Positions 49,801 to 58,663 are shown, counted from the stretch's first letter. The stretch: 64,000 nt of DNA from Cryptomeria japonica (GCF_030272615.1 NC_081407.1:373498132-373562131), one strand, 5' to 3'. Numbers and translations are program-made. The notes: a model not told the origin generated them from the letters alone.

Positions 49801-52800
49801 TATATTGATCCTGAGTCATTAAAGCCCTCGACATCCAAACAAGGTGAACTTAGAGCCAAGTTTCAAGACAAAGGCATGGGAGAATACACTCTGAATCAAA
49901 CAATGTTCTTACGACAAGTCATGAACTCCCCCAAGGAATATGGGCGACCACATCCAAATAAGCAAATCTCCATCATGCTCCTCAAATGGGATCCTACCGT
50001 CTTTCAAAAATGGGGCGAACTAGAGGAAGAAAGTTTATATAAAATGCTATATAAGGACGCTGAAGATGATACACATGATCAAATTATAATACCCTGTGAA
50101 AACTATGGTAAAGGTTTCAAAATTCTGCAGAGATTCGGGTATGATGGAAAAAGTCCTCTCGGACTACGCAAAGAAGGTGTCATGGAGCCTCTACAACCTG
50201 AGCTAGCTACAAGAAGGGAACGCTCTAAGGGGCTTGGTTTTCTAAACCCCAAGATTCAACACAAGAAAACAAAACAGATATGGCAAGTCAAAGTGGCTGA
50301 AGTTCAACAAGAGGATAATTATTCCACAGACTCCAATGAGTGGGAATGGGGTTCAGACAAATCCTCCAGCGATTATGAACTTAATGAGACATTTAGAGAG
50401 CCAGATGAACCTACAAAGGAGGAGGAGTTTTACAAGAAATTCAGAGTTGGTCAAGAACCGACCCATAAGGATCCCGCACAAGCTTCGTTTCAGGGCCCTA
50501 GGTCAGGATCACATAGGATGAGGACACCTGTCCCTGAGGGTGCTACTAGTGATGATAATTTGGACTCACTCACGATCGACACTGATGAGGAGAGTGCCAT
50601 TGACGACCTCGATGACTACCTTGACATACCTGAATATAACCACATCTTCACTATTAGCCTTGCGGATTCTAAAAACACTAAAGACCTTCCCCTCGTTCAC
50701 CCCCAACTCATTGACTGGGATCAGGATGGACCACCACAGATCGATACATTTCAAAATGACGAAGCTATTGTTGATTATCTTGGCATTCGCGATGATCTTC
50801 CTCTTGGAGACCATAAAGCAGGATACGCCATAGAGCTAAATAACATGGCATACTTTGGTGAGGGTGTCGGGCCTTCTAGTCGCAAAAATGTGAAAATAAA
50901 GACAAAACAAGGGTCTTATGGCGAAAACCACACTGTGGCGCTCTCTGACTCTAAAAAAGTAAAAAGAAAGGACGTATCTGAGGGTGAAAACCTCTCTGAG
51001 GCGCCCGAAGATGGAAGGCTTGACATTCTCCCAGCATCATACGAGGAAAAATCATCCATGTTGGTAGAGGAGACTATAAAGACAAACATTGGTACAGCCG
51101 AGGTTCCACACAACATATTTTTGGCTCAATCATTGACAGAGGCCGAGAAAGCAAGGTTCATAAGCTTCTTTAAGGCACGACAAGTCAACTTCGCATGGTC
51201 TTATGCTGATATGCCTGGACTAGACCCCGACTTAGTAATGCATCATTTAACAGTCAAACCGGGGGCAAAACCAGTAAAACAGAAATTGAGAAAAATGCAT
51301 CCACAGGTGGCATTATTAGTCAAGGCAGAGCTGGAGAAATTACTAGATGTCGGATTCATACGCCCAATTGATTATCCTGAATGGATTTCCAACTTAGTGC
51401 CTGTTAGCAAACCAGATCGCAGCATCCGAATATGTACAGATTTCAGGGATATCAACAAGGCTTGTCCGAAGGATGATTTCCCATTACCAAACATTGATTT
51501 AATTGTTGATCTCACAGCAGGCCATGAGATGTTATCTTTAATGGACGGATTCTCTGGATATAATCAGATCAGGATTGCACCTGAAGATCAACATAAAACA
51601 TCATTCACTTGTCCATGGGGAACCTTCTGCTGGAATGTCATGCCCTTTGGGCTGAAAAATGCAGGTGCCACGTATCAACGAGCCATGACTACTATCTTCC
51701 ATGATCTCATGCATGTAAAGGTGGAAGATTATGTCGACGACCTTTTGGTTAAATCAATAGACAGAAATACACACTTGGACATACTTTCAGTTGCTTTTGA
51801 TAGGCTGGAAAAATACAAGGTAAGATTAAATCCAAAGAAATGTGTCTTTGGAGTAACCTCCGGGAAGCTCCTAGGATTCATTGTGTCTAAAAGAGGAATA
51901 GAAGCGGATCCAGCAAAAGTCAAGGCTATCTTGGACATGCCGCCACCCAAGAATATCAGTCAACTTCGGTCTTTACAAGGGAGACTCCAGTCCATACGAA
52001 GATTCATAGCACAACTTGCAGATAAGTGTAATCCTTTCCAGCACCTGCTACACAAAAACATTAAGTTCAAATGGGACGAGAACTGTCAACAGGCTTTTCA
52101 GGCACTTAAAGACTATCTTTTGAACCCGCCAGTTTTGATGCCACCAATTCCGAATCAACCATTGCTACTTTACATATCAGCTACTCCAACAGCACTGGGG
52201 GCACTACTAGCACAGCAAATACCTGACGGCAAGGAAAAAGCAGTCTACTATATCAGTCGCACATTGGTGGGATATGAGCTCAACTACACACCAATTGAGC
52301 GTGCATGTCTCGCTGTGGTCTTCGCTTCACAAAAATTACGACATTATATGCTCACTCACAAGACCAAGTTGATTGCCAGAATTGATCCACTAAAATATCT
52401 GCTCAACAAAGCTACACTTACTGGGCGACTGGCCAAGTGGGTAATGATTTTGAGTGAATTCGACATAGAATACGTGGACAGAAAAGCAATCAAAGGACAA
52501 GCCATTGCAGATCAACTGGCAGATGCTCCCATGATAGATGATGTTCCTCTACAGTCAGAATTTCCAGATGAGTCCATTCTAACAATATCACCTGCAAAGC
52601 CATGGCAACTATACTTTGATGGCTCATACACACAGCACGGGGCAGGAGCGGGTATACTCTTTATAACTCCCCAAGGCGATTCTATACCAAAGTCATACCG
52701 CTTATCATTTCCTTGCACCAACAATATAGCGGAATACGAGGCATTAACAACAGGGTTAAGAATTGCAGTTCAATGGAAGATCCAGGAACTTCGTGTTTTT

Positions 52801-54351
52801 GGCGATTCTCAACTTGTCATCCGTCAAGCAACTGATGATTATCAAACAAAAGATGAAAAGCTAATGCCTTACAAACAACTGGTAGATGATCTGAAACAAC
52901 ACTTTGCAAAGATAGAGTTTGAGCAGATACCAAGAGAACAGAATCGCGCTGCTGATGCCATGGCTACAATTGCTTCACTCATTGACCTACCACAAAATGA
53001 GACCTATTATGAGTTCCTGGTTGACAACCTGCTGATTCCGTCATATGAGATCACTCTCACGGAAATGATATGTGTTGTTGGTCCTGAATCCCAGTTATAT
53101 GGTTCCATATTCACATACCTTCGCGACAACATTTTACCTCCCGATTTATCGAACAACCAACGCCGCACTTTCATCCGCCAATCCTCCCGATACGTTATCC
53201 TAGCTGATATCCTATACCGGCGAGGTCTAGATGGCACCCTCCTTAGATGTTTAGAGAGTGACGAAGCTCAGATTGCGTTACGAGAAGTGCACGAAGGGAT
53301 ATGTGGTCCGCATACTAGTGGTCCTACCTTGGCCAAGAAACTCATCAGGACTGGATACTACTGGCCTACTATGGAAAAAGATGCATATCAGTTTGTCAAG
53401 AAGTGTAAGCAGTGTCAAATTCATGGAGACCTCATACACGCACCAGCACAAGAACTACAGCCACTTGCATCTCCTTGGCCCTTTTGTCAGTGGGGACTCG
53501 ATCTCATAGGCAAGATTCACCCTCCTTCTTCCAACGGACATAAATTCATTATCACAGCCACAGAGTATTTCACAAAGTGGATTGAAGCCGTGCCTCTCAC
53601 ACAAGTTACTGGGAAACAAATCGCTACTTTCATCCTGAACTACATCATTTGCCGATACGGGATTCCTACTTCCATTATTACCGACAACGGGCGTCCTTTC
53701 AAGAATCAGGATGTTCATGAACTCTGTGAGCGATTCCATATCTCTCATCGTTTCTCCACACCATATTACCCCCAAGGTAATGGCCAAGCTGAGGCGTCTA
53801 ACAAAACAATCCTCAAAATACTTAAAAAGACAGTCGACGACGCTGGCCGTAACTGGCATGTCCAACTCAATCCCGCACTTTGGGCATATCGTACCAGTGT
53901 CCGCACACCTACGGGAGCTACACCTTACTCACTTGTCTATGGTGCTGAAGCCATCTTGCCTATTGAGGTCGAGTTACCTTCTTTACGGGTCTCCTTGAGA
54001 AACATAATCAACGATGAAGACTACAGGGTCTCTCGCTTACAAGAACTAGAACTGTTGGAGGAACGACGACACACTGCTTTTAATCATCTCAAGGCTTACC
54101 AACAACGAATGAGTCGCAGTTACAATCACAAGGTCAAGCCTCGCACATTTGAGGTAGGTGACTTAGTCCTCAGAGAGAACCCCAAGAATCAGCAAGATAG
54201 AGAAAAGAAGGGCAAATTTGAACCCAACTGGCTTGGTCCTTACATCATCACAGCAGCATATGGATCTGGGGCATATCAGCTCTCAACTACAGAAGGTGAA
54301 TCTTTGGAGGACCCTATCAATAGCATGCACCTTCGCAGGTTCTACACATAA
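46873..54351 (+). CDS. Gag-Pol polyprotein of the Ty3/gypsy element (2492 aa)
   Basis: One open frame starts at an ATG followed by G and encodes the particle and replication enzymes. The order is: Gag with a retrotransposon-gag domain (about residues 315-500) and the Tat-type knuckle C600-x2-H603-x4-H608-x4-C613; protease with IDGGAG (catalytic D841); a G-patch (about 1079-1123); an acidic linker; and reverse transcriptase with YVDD (1620-1623). Next come a first RNase H (about 1765-1890) and a second, archaeal-type RNase H from about 1911 with FDGS (D1916). The integrase has H2140, H2147, C2178 and C2181, a DD35E core (D2210, D2271, E2307) and a C-terminal GPY motif. No stop, frameshift or intron is needed. 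Gag and Pol being one frame leaves their ratio unexplained. Confidence 0.97.
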   Translation: MVETRLQKSRRKAKEAQGPVNMSSYEYDNDVFYNPEHTTLPDMNVYRHNPNMESANAIHNATHNDNVDNSSILSADIQESIMDPQFNRLVEEIMRRDRQYFLNMMAQSGAKIPHDFDLSQLMESRPSQQTQPNSGGPNNMMPESPSVLLQKPAIPHTQAQMHDTYTQRPSWRPYVQTHAQDIGQPRQMDTQGLPQNFDTRRPHAKIGGNTMENERPIEYGLYTQNRYGVPQQEIMPSAPYMSQQYRPPYGHVYDQYHPYMQQAPPQMGVSNMGYATRNPSPPKNNLEQQIRDLQKKVEDMGTSKPTYTMRDICPYPFDKSIPMPPFPPHFATPKFDKYRGRGDPKAHIRQFFTACIEVAAEETYLMRLFPQSLGDQAMEWFSQLPPGIKSWGDLAEAFIQHFSYNIETDVSVTTLCNTKQKEGESFASFLQRWRNLASRCSCEIPQKQMVEMFTQNVNKAIGYDLRKACLSTFKDVIEKGLATERVLIEQGVIKLFKENKEDFKGKDKPKFWNKNKNTVNDGVVDANTVRPKFIFSGSNSTNNQVNNQTASKPRRKYTPLGEPLESVFKKLVANKVITVPDFPPYEPKVKPNWWNDDEYCEFHKSKGHKTSNCHRLKNIVQDLIDRGDIEIEGHSSNQEHEVFKEPFPKHDKGKGKVTDDQANYTRTSYNYDSTINHISMDNHISTITIKNKNPENPPQRPKIVLKGVGSSSEATSECHVTTRRGKITLPGTSSKNTNLPSTKPEYDLVEQLGKTPALISILELLRISPAHKAVLDKTLRDTAVPTDLNVDQFQAMVGYLSVPHSLTFTEADDASISQPHNAPLHIEAFIHKHRIKRVLIDGGAGLNICTLSTIRQLGYSDKAVNATNQITIKAYDDEERSSKGTVILPLRIGPVTKDVICQVLDLDLTYNILLGRPWIHEMRAVPSTYHQCIKFPHNGVEVTVNGDPNPFIYCNNLRSHTEIIIPSNREATPSSAYIDPESLKPSTSKQGELRAKFQDKGMGEYTLNQTMFLRQVMNSPKEYGRPHPNKQISIMLLKWDPTVFQKWGELEEESLYKMLYKDAEDDTHDQIIIPCENYGKGFKILQRFGYDGKSPLGLRKEGVMEPLQPELATRRERSKGLGFLNPKIQHKKTKQIWQVKVAEVQQEDNYSTDSNEWEWGSDKSSSDYELNETFREPDEPTKEEEFYKKFRVGQEPTHKDPAQASFQGPRSGSHRMRTPVPEGATSDDNLDSLTIDTDEESAIDDLDDYLDIPEYNHIFTISLADSKNTKDLPLVHPQLIDWDQDGPPQIDTFQNDEAIVDYLGIRDDLPLGDHKAGYAIELNNMAYFGEGVGPSSRKNVKIKTKQGSYGENHTVALSDSKKVKRKDVSEGENLSEAPEDGRLDILPASYEEKSSMLVEETIKTNIGTAEVPHNIFLAQSLTEAEKARFISFFKARQVNFAWSYADMPGLDPDLVMHHLTVKPGAKPVKQKLRKMHPQVALLVKAELEKLLDVGFIRPIDYPEWISNLVPVSKPDRSIRICTDFRDINKACPKDDFPLPNIDLIVDLTAGHEMLSLMDGFSGYNQIRIAPEDQHKTSFTCPWGTFCWNVMPFGLKNAGATYQRAMTTIFHDLMHVKVEDYVDDLLVKSIDRNTHLDILSVAFDRLEKYKVRLNPKKCVFGVTSGKLLGFIVSKRGIEADPAKVKAILDMPPPKNISQLRSLQGRLQSIRRFIAQLADKCNPFQHLLHKNIKFKWDENCQQAFQALKDYLLNPPVLMPPIPNQPLLLYISATPTALGALLAQQIPDGKEKAVYYISRTLVGYELNYTPIERACLAVVFASQKLRHYMLTHKTKLIARIDPLKYLLNKATLTGRLAKWVMILSEFDIEYVDRKAIKGQAIADQLADAPMIDDVPLQSEFPDESILTISPAKPWQLYFDGSYTQHGAGAGILFITPQGDSIPKSYRLSFPCTNNIAEYEALTTGLRIAVQWKIQELRVFGDSQLVIRQATDDYQTKDEKLMPYKQLVDDLKQHFAKIEFEQIPREQNRAADAMATIASLIDLPQNETYYEFLVDNLLIPSYEITLTEMICVVGPESQLYGSIFTYLRDNILPPDLSNNQRRTFIRQSSRYVILADILYRRGLDGTLLRCLESDEAQIALREVHEGICGPHTSGPTLAKKLIRTGYYWPTMEKDAYQFVKKCKQCQIHGDLIHAPAQELQPLASPWPFCQWGLDLIGKIHPPSSNGHKFIITATEYFTKWIEAVPLTQVTGKQIATFILNYIICRYGIPTSIITDNGRPFKNQDVHELCERFHISHRFSTPYYPQGNGQAEASNKTILKILKKTVDDAGRNWHVQLNPALWAYRTSVRTPTGATPYSLVYGAEAILPIEVELPSLRVSLRNIINDEDYRVSRLQELELLEERRHTAFNHLKAYQQRMSRSYNHKVKPRTFEVGDLVLRENPKNQQDREKKGKFEPNWLGPYIITAAYGSGAYQLSTTEGESLEDPINSMHLRRFYT

Positions 54352-54444
54352 GCTCTTTTTAAGTATCCTAATGCAAAAATACAAAAAAATCAAAAAAAAT
54401 TCAAAAATACAAAAAAAATTATAAAAACAAAAAAATTGTTACTT

Positions 54445-54592
54445 GGTGAAAACCTGGCAAACAGGCGCCTTGTGACAACAAAAAAAATTGCAAAATCCAA
54501 GAAAGTAAAGAGAAATAATTTCGTCCAACGGTGAAAACCACTTCGGTGGCACCCTGGGCAAGTACCATGGTGAAAACTGGGTCACCAGCGCC
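54445..54592 (+). other. Triplet of A4-bulge RNA hairpins after the pol stop
   Basis: Three hairpins share one architecture: GGTG, AAAA bulge, 4-bp stem, loop, stem return, then CGCC or CACC. Hairpin 1 (54445-54469) has stem CCTG/CAGG and loop GCAAA. Hairpin 2 (54530-54553) has stem CCAC/GTGG with loop TTCG closed by C-G, and a fully Watson-Crick GGTG/CACC. Hairpin 3 (54569-54592) has stem CTGG/CCAG and loop GTCA. The inner stem sequence differs in each while pairing is kept, which argues for RNA structure rather than a copied DNA word. Confidence 0.75.
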
Positions 54593-55619
54593 ATGCGTAG
54601 GGACTTTGCTCCTCCCTCTTTCAGGATTCCCTTTCATTCTTTCACTTCGCACACAATCACGACCAATTCACTCACAATAAACTTACCCATTCCCATCATG
54701 GCTTGTTATTGATCTACCCGAGATTGGTTAGCCATTCATAATAAATCAGATCCTATCTGTGACTACGGCCAATTCCTGCGTCTAGTAATGGGTGTGGAAC
54801 TGAGAACATCACATGTTTCGAGGAGTACAGTTTCTTTCAGCTCTCTTCAGTCTATCCGCGCACAATTCGCAATAAAGCAACATTTTGCATCGCAGATCCG
54901 CAATAAAGTTCCATCTTCTCCACAATAAGGTATCAGTTTCATGGATTCAGTCAGTTTCCAAAGAGACACAGCAGCAACAATGGGCTTCAACAAAATCAAA
55001 TCTTTTAACAGACTCAGACAACATATGGTTCAGTGCTATCTATCCTTTTTGTGAAAGTGAACATTGTGACCACAATCAAAATTTGACTTAAACAAGTGAC
55101 AAGAGACACAAACTTGAAGACTACAGTGGATGTGGGTGTCGAGTCTTGGTTTTCTTTTGGTTTTATCTTTTTGGTGACATGTCTTTTAGCTTTTCCGGGA
55201 TGTCTTTGACTAGAGATTCTATCTCCAGGATGTCTTTGACTAGAAAGGCGAGGATGGGGTATCGTCACTTATTTGCATTTGCTGTCTGTGGATTGTCTTT
55301 TAGTAATACTATGACTTGTCCAAGGATATGAGGACACTGTGAGTCTAGTGTGAACTGGGGCATTCCTTGTTTGTGACTGTCTTATCTCCATGCAAACAGG
55401 TACAATGATTTTCTGGGCCGAACATATGCCTCGATTGTCATAACCTATTCTGCCATAATAAAGCTCAATGATGATAAACGCACAAGAAGCTCTTTCACGT
55501 TCATATCTTCTGTCTTCCATCCCCCTTTCTTGATTGACTTCCATTGTCCTTCTCGAGTCCGCGTAGCCCGCTATCACATGACTGAGTATAATGACACACC
55601 AAAAACATGTGCATTTCAT

Positions 55620-55900
55620 ATAGTTGCACCTGCATCACCACATATAAGCATTTCATACATATAGATATTATAATGGCATCACATCCTGCATACAACACAT
55701 GTTAGCACATCTCACATTTTCATTATATAAATAATCATTTGCATCACATACATTTTCATTCGCATCATGCATCACATATACAACATAAAAGAACAAAAAT
55801 ATATGGCCTTGCATCATATAAGCATCCATATCATAAAACATGCATCACATAAGAACATCTCATCACATAAGGTACACATGCATATAGCTGCCGCAAAAGA
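55620..55900. repeat. Imperfect CATCACATA repeats
   Basis: Many short words such as GCATCACATA, TGCATCACA and CATTTTCATT are scattered without strict period, between the pol side and the 3' end of the antisense gene. Confidence 0.6.
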
Positions 55901-56042
55901 TGAATCATCTCATATATATAATCAATCAAATGTGTCATAATACAATGATGTCAAAAGAATCATATGGCTACAAAAGAATCACCCGCAGGTGTCTACAATA
56001 CAACAATGATACATCTACTGATACAATGGGAGCCCACTATAG

Positions 56043-58318
56043 CTATGAGGAACTCCCTCCCTCGGAGCCACCTCGCCTCGACGGAGTCTGAGCTGTAGAT
56101 GGCCCTGCCCCTGGATCCCCCTGTCCCTCTGGTGGTGGTGGAGGCCCCATAACCCCACCGCTGGATGCCTGTCTCCTGCGGCTCCCTCCCGTAGCCGTCG
56201 CTGTGCGCGACGACCTCTGGAAGCTCCTAGCCCGCTGCTCTGCTGGCACGGCTGCATAATATAGATCCCTCCAGTAGGCGATCTCCTCTCCCGCTCGCAA
56301 AACATAGGCGTAGCCTGCCCCTGCATCCTCTGCTGCCCGCCTACCTGCCCTCAGAGCTGTCTCGGCCTCGGTATATCTCTGGATGGCCTGATCCCTCTCC
56401 CGCTCTGTGTCTCGGACCCTGATCCTGAGGTGGTTCCTCTCTCGAACCAAATCCTCAATCTCATCTGCCTGGCCCTGGCAGATCTCCCGCAACCTCACCA
56501 CCTCATCCTCCGCCGGCCCCTGCCTGCATACCCTATCCACCAGCTGTCTCTCTAATATATAGGGCGTCCGCCCAATCAGGTACCTGCTCCGGAAGGTGTA
56601 GGGTAGCTCCAGTGCATCATCACCCCACTCCTCGCACCCCAGGTACGGCCTCCAGATCACCATATCAATGTCATCAATGACTCTCCTCCAGTGCTCCAAT
56701 CTCCCAATCCGAGGCTGGGATGTGATCATGGCATACAAATGAACAAAACTCTGTCCCTGTCCTCTGCCTCTGAAATGAATCGGCCTCGTCACTGGAAGGT
56801 GCTCATAGGCCCACACCTGCAATAGAGTCACACCGCAGCCCAGCCCCACTGATCCGTGGTATACAAACTGATGCAGCTCATAGTACAAATGTGCTAGGAC
56901 ACATGGCCCCCATGCATACCTAGTGTGCTCTGCCATCAGCGTCTCCAAGGCCCCTCCCCAGCCCACTGCCAATCCTCGTGTGGCCCTGTCTGGACACAGG
57001 TATCCACTGATAACTCCCCCAATAACTGCCGGCAATGCCAATCCTGTGGCAGTCATGGTGTCCCAGGCTACATGCCCTGCTCTCATCTCCAACTCAGGAT
57101 CCTGAAAAACCCGTCTCAAGGCCTCCCTGTCACCGTCACGGTCGTAGGGGATCAACTCTCCATCAATAGGGACATGCAGTATCCTGTAGACATCCTCTAG
57201 TGTCACTGTCATCTCACCCATCGGCAGGTGAAACGTGCATGTCTCTGAGTGCCATCTCTCGGCCAATGCAGTCAGCAACCCCATGTTTGCCCGAAACTCA
57301 GGCACATAGAGCATATATGTGAGACCCATCTCCTCAATGGAAATCATGTCCTGGATGGACAACTCTGGACGCAGTCTCTGAGTCGATGGGAATCTCTCCC
57401 GTGACTCCAACATCGGCAAATACTCCTGCAGTCAAGCAAATCAATCTTGTCAGTTATTGTGGCATTCACTGTTTATCACAAAATGCTACTCGCTACCCAA
57501 ATGCATATGGCTATCTACCCTAGTGACACTCACTGTTCATCACAAAGTGTTGCTATTTATCCTAGTAGTGCTCACTGTTCATCACAAAGTACTACGTGTG
57601 TGACATTCCCTGTTCATCACAAAGTGTCACTCACATTCGCACTCCCTGTTCATCACAAAGTGCTGCTTATCCTGGTGCTCCCTGTTCATCACAAAGTGCC
57701 TTGATCTATCCTAGTATTCCTAGAGGACCTGCTTGAGTGTATCCTCTCAGCAGCTTATCCAATCGACAGCGTATGTTCATCACAGAACTGCCGATTTGAC
57801 CTAAAGGACTAAAAACCATGCATTTAAACACATAAACGCACTTTTTCAACACAAACGCGCTTTTAACTCATAAACGCGCTTATAGACTGCACAAACGCGC
57901 CTCTGCAACACAGACGCGCTTTCTAAACACAAACGTGCCTATGCCAGACATAAACGCGACCAGGGATCACAGACGTCCCTGCATGACATAAACGCTGTTC
58001 AAAAGCACAGACGCTACTACATTTCACAAACGCGTCCGCATTCAACACAAACGCGGTTCCAGGCACAGACGCGCCTGGACCCGACACAGACGCGCCTGTT
58101 GGACACAGACGCGCCTGGCGCTGACACAGACGCGGTTGCGCGTTTTTGCACTTTTAAACTACCCTATTTCTAGCGCATTTATTGCTCCTAAACATGCATT
58201 AATGACAAAACTTGAAATGCGTGAAAGTACGAGGAGGTTTTCGGGTACTTACCGGCTCTCCTGCATCGGCTGGTCGCTGGAATCGGCGGACACGATCGAA
58301 TCTATGAACGAATGCCAT
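56043..58318 (-). CDS. Antisense plant-mobile-domain gene, two-exon model
   Basis: The gene lies between pol and the 3' LTR on the opposite strand. Exon 2 (57425-56043) is open for 460 codons and ends TAG. Its domain matches the plant mobile domain: GLLTALAERWHSETCTFHLP, MTVTLEDVYRILHVPIDGE and WGPCVLAHLYYELH. Then follow a predicted coiled coil (about residues 303-385 of the exon-2 frame) and a low-complexity Gly/Ser/Pro tail with basic residues. Exon 2 has no upstream ATG in frame, but CTGCAG/GAG at 57426 is a good acceptor with a CTGAC branch site (57449-57453). An ATG at 58318 gives a 22-codon exon 1 ending at 58253 before GTAAGT, in phase. The model predicts about 482 residues. Cellular PMD proteins (MAIN/MAIL1) act with a PP7-type phosphatase in transposon silencing and development. 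The role here is unknown. Confidence 0.8.
57469..57790. repeat. CTGTTCATCACAAAGTG array in the intron
   Basis: Seven copies of CTGTTCATCACAAAGTG, with changes in the first and last, begin at about 57469, 57533, 57575, 57610, 57646, 57682 and 57773. The central copies are 35-42 bp apart. Confidence 0.85.
57831..58133 (-). repeat. Phased array 3 (CACARACGC on the plus strand)
   Basis: Sixteen cores CAYARACGC lie at 57831, 57850, 57869, 57890, 57909, 57928, 57949, 57968, 57987, 58006, 58025, 58046, 58064, 58085, 58104 and 58125. Spacing is 18-21 bp throughout. On the minus strand they read GCGTYTRTG, the same motif as arrays 1 and 2, so the antisense transcript carries it in the same sense as the gag-pol transcript does. 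The text between cores is not conserved. Confidence 0.95.
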
Positions 58319-58410
58319 CGCTGCTGACTGCTGCTGCTCTTTTCTCGCTCTGCACTGTGCTCTTCTATGGGTGTGGATGACAATGAGGATGTCTTTTGCC
58401 CGTGGTTTAT

Positions 58411-58416
58411 CTTATA
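58411..58416 (-). promoter_or_regulatory. TATA-like box of the antisense PMD gene
   Basis: On the minus strand GGCTATAAGATAAAC lies about 95 bp upstream of the predicted ATG at 58318. An ATTGG word (CCAAT box) lies about 70 bp further upstream, at 58484-58488. Both are within 260 bp of the 3' LTR. They are called by motif and position, without expression evidence. Confidence 0.5.
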
Positions 58417-58649
58417 GCCTACCCTAGCCCTCGCCCTCATTTTCCCGAGTCAGTATTCTTCATCCTGTGATTTTGTCACTTTATCCAATCAGTCCATTCT
58501 TTCCCATCTTTCTTATCGCGAGATTGTCTGCAATCTTTCCAGACTTTTTCATCCAATCTCTCGAGGGGGCATATCATTCCCATCCTGGGGCAACTCTGTA
58601 TCAGTTCATCTTATCTTCTTTGAAACAACGCGACAAGCCGCATTGTCTC

Positions 58650-58663
58650 AAAGAGGGGCAAAA
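58650..58663 (+). other. Polypurine tract of the Ty3/gypsy element
   Basis: AAAGAGGGGCAAAA lies immediately before the 3' LTR start, the expected place for the plus-strand primer. Confidence 0.85.

Larger units (their letters stand above)
54352..56042. other. Non-coding region between pol and the antisense gene
   Basis: The pol stop is followed by an A-rich tract (about 54372-54437) and then three hairpins (54445-54592). From 54600 to 55620 there is ordinary AT-rich text. About 55620-55900 is rich in imperfect CATCACATA words. The last part lies just downstream of the antisense gene and probably holds its 3' untranslated end. I see no further gene. Confidence 0.7.
57426..58252 (-). other. 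Predicted intron of the antisense PMD gene
   Basis: This 827-bp intron has donor GTAAGT at 58252-58247 and acceptor CTGCAG ending at 57426, with a CTGAC branch-like site 24 bp upstream. It holds array 3 of the phased motif and the CTGTTCATCACAAAGTG array. The intron is inferred from sequence and needs transcript support. Confidence 0.65.

Noticed and set aside
53455..53865. 136-codon minus-strand frame inside the integrase region of gag-pol
   Set aside because: It is a shadow of the integrase coding sequence. It has no domain and no promoter or splice support, unlike the PMD frame.
56015..56326. 103-codon frame overlapping the 3' end of the PMD gene
   Set aside because: It lies in another frame of the GC-rich tail of the PMD exon and reflects base composition.
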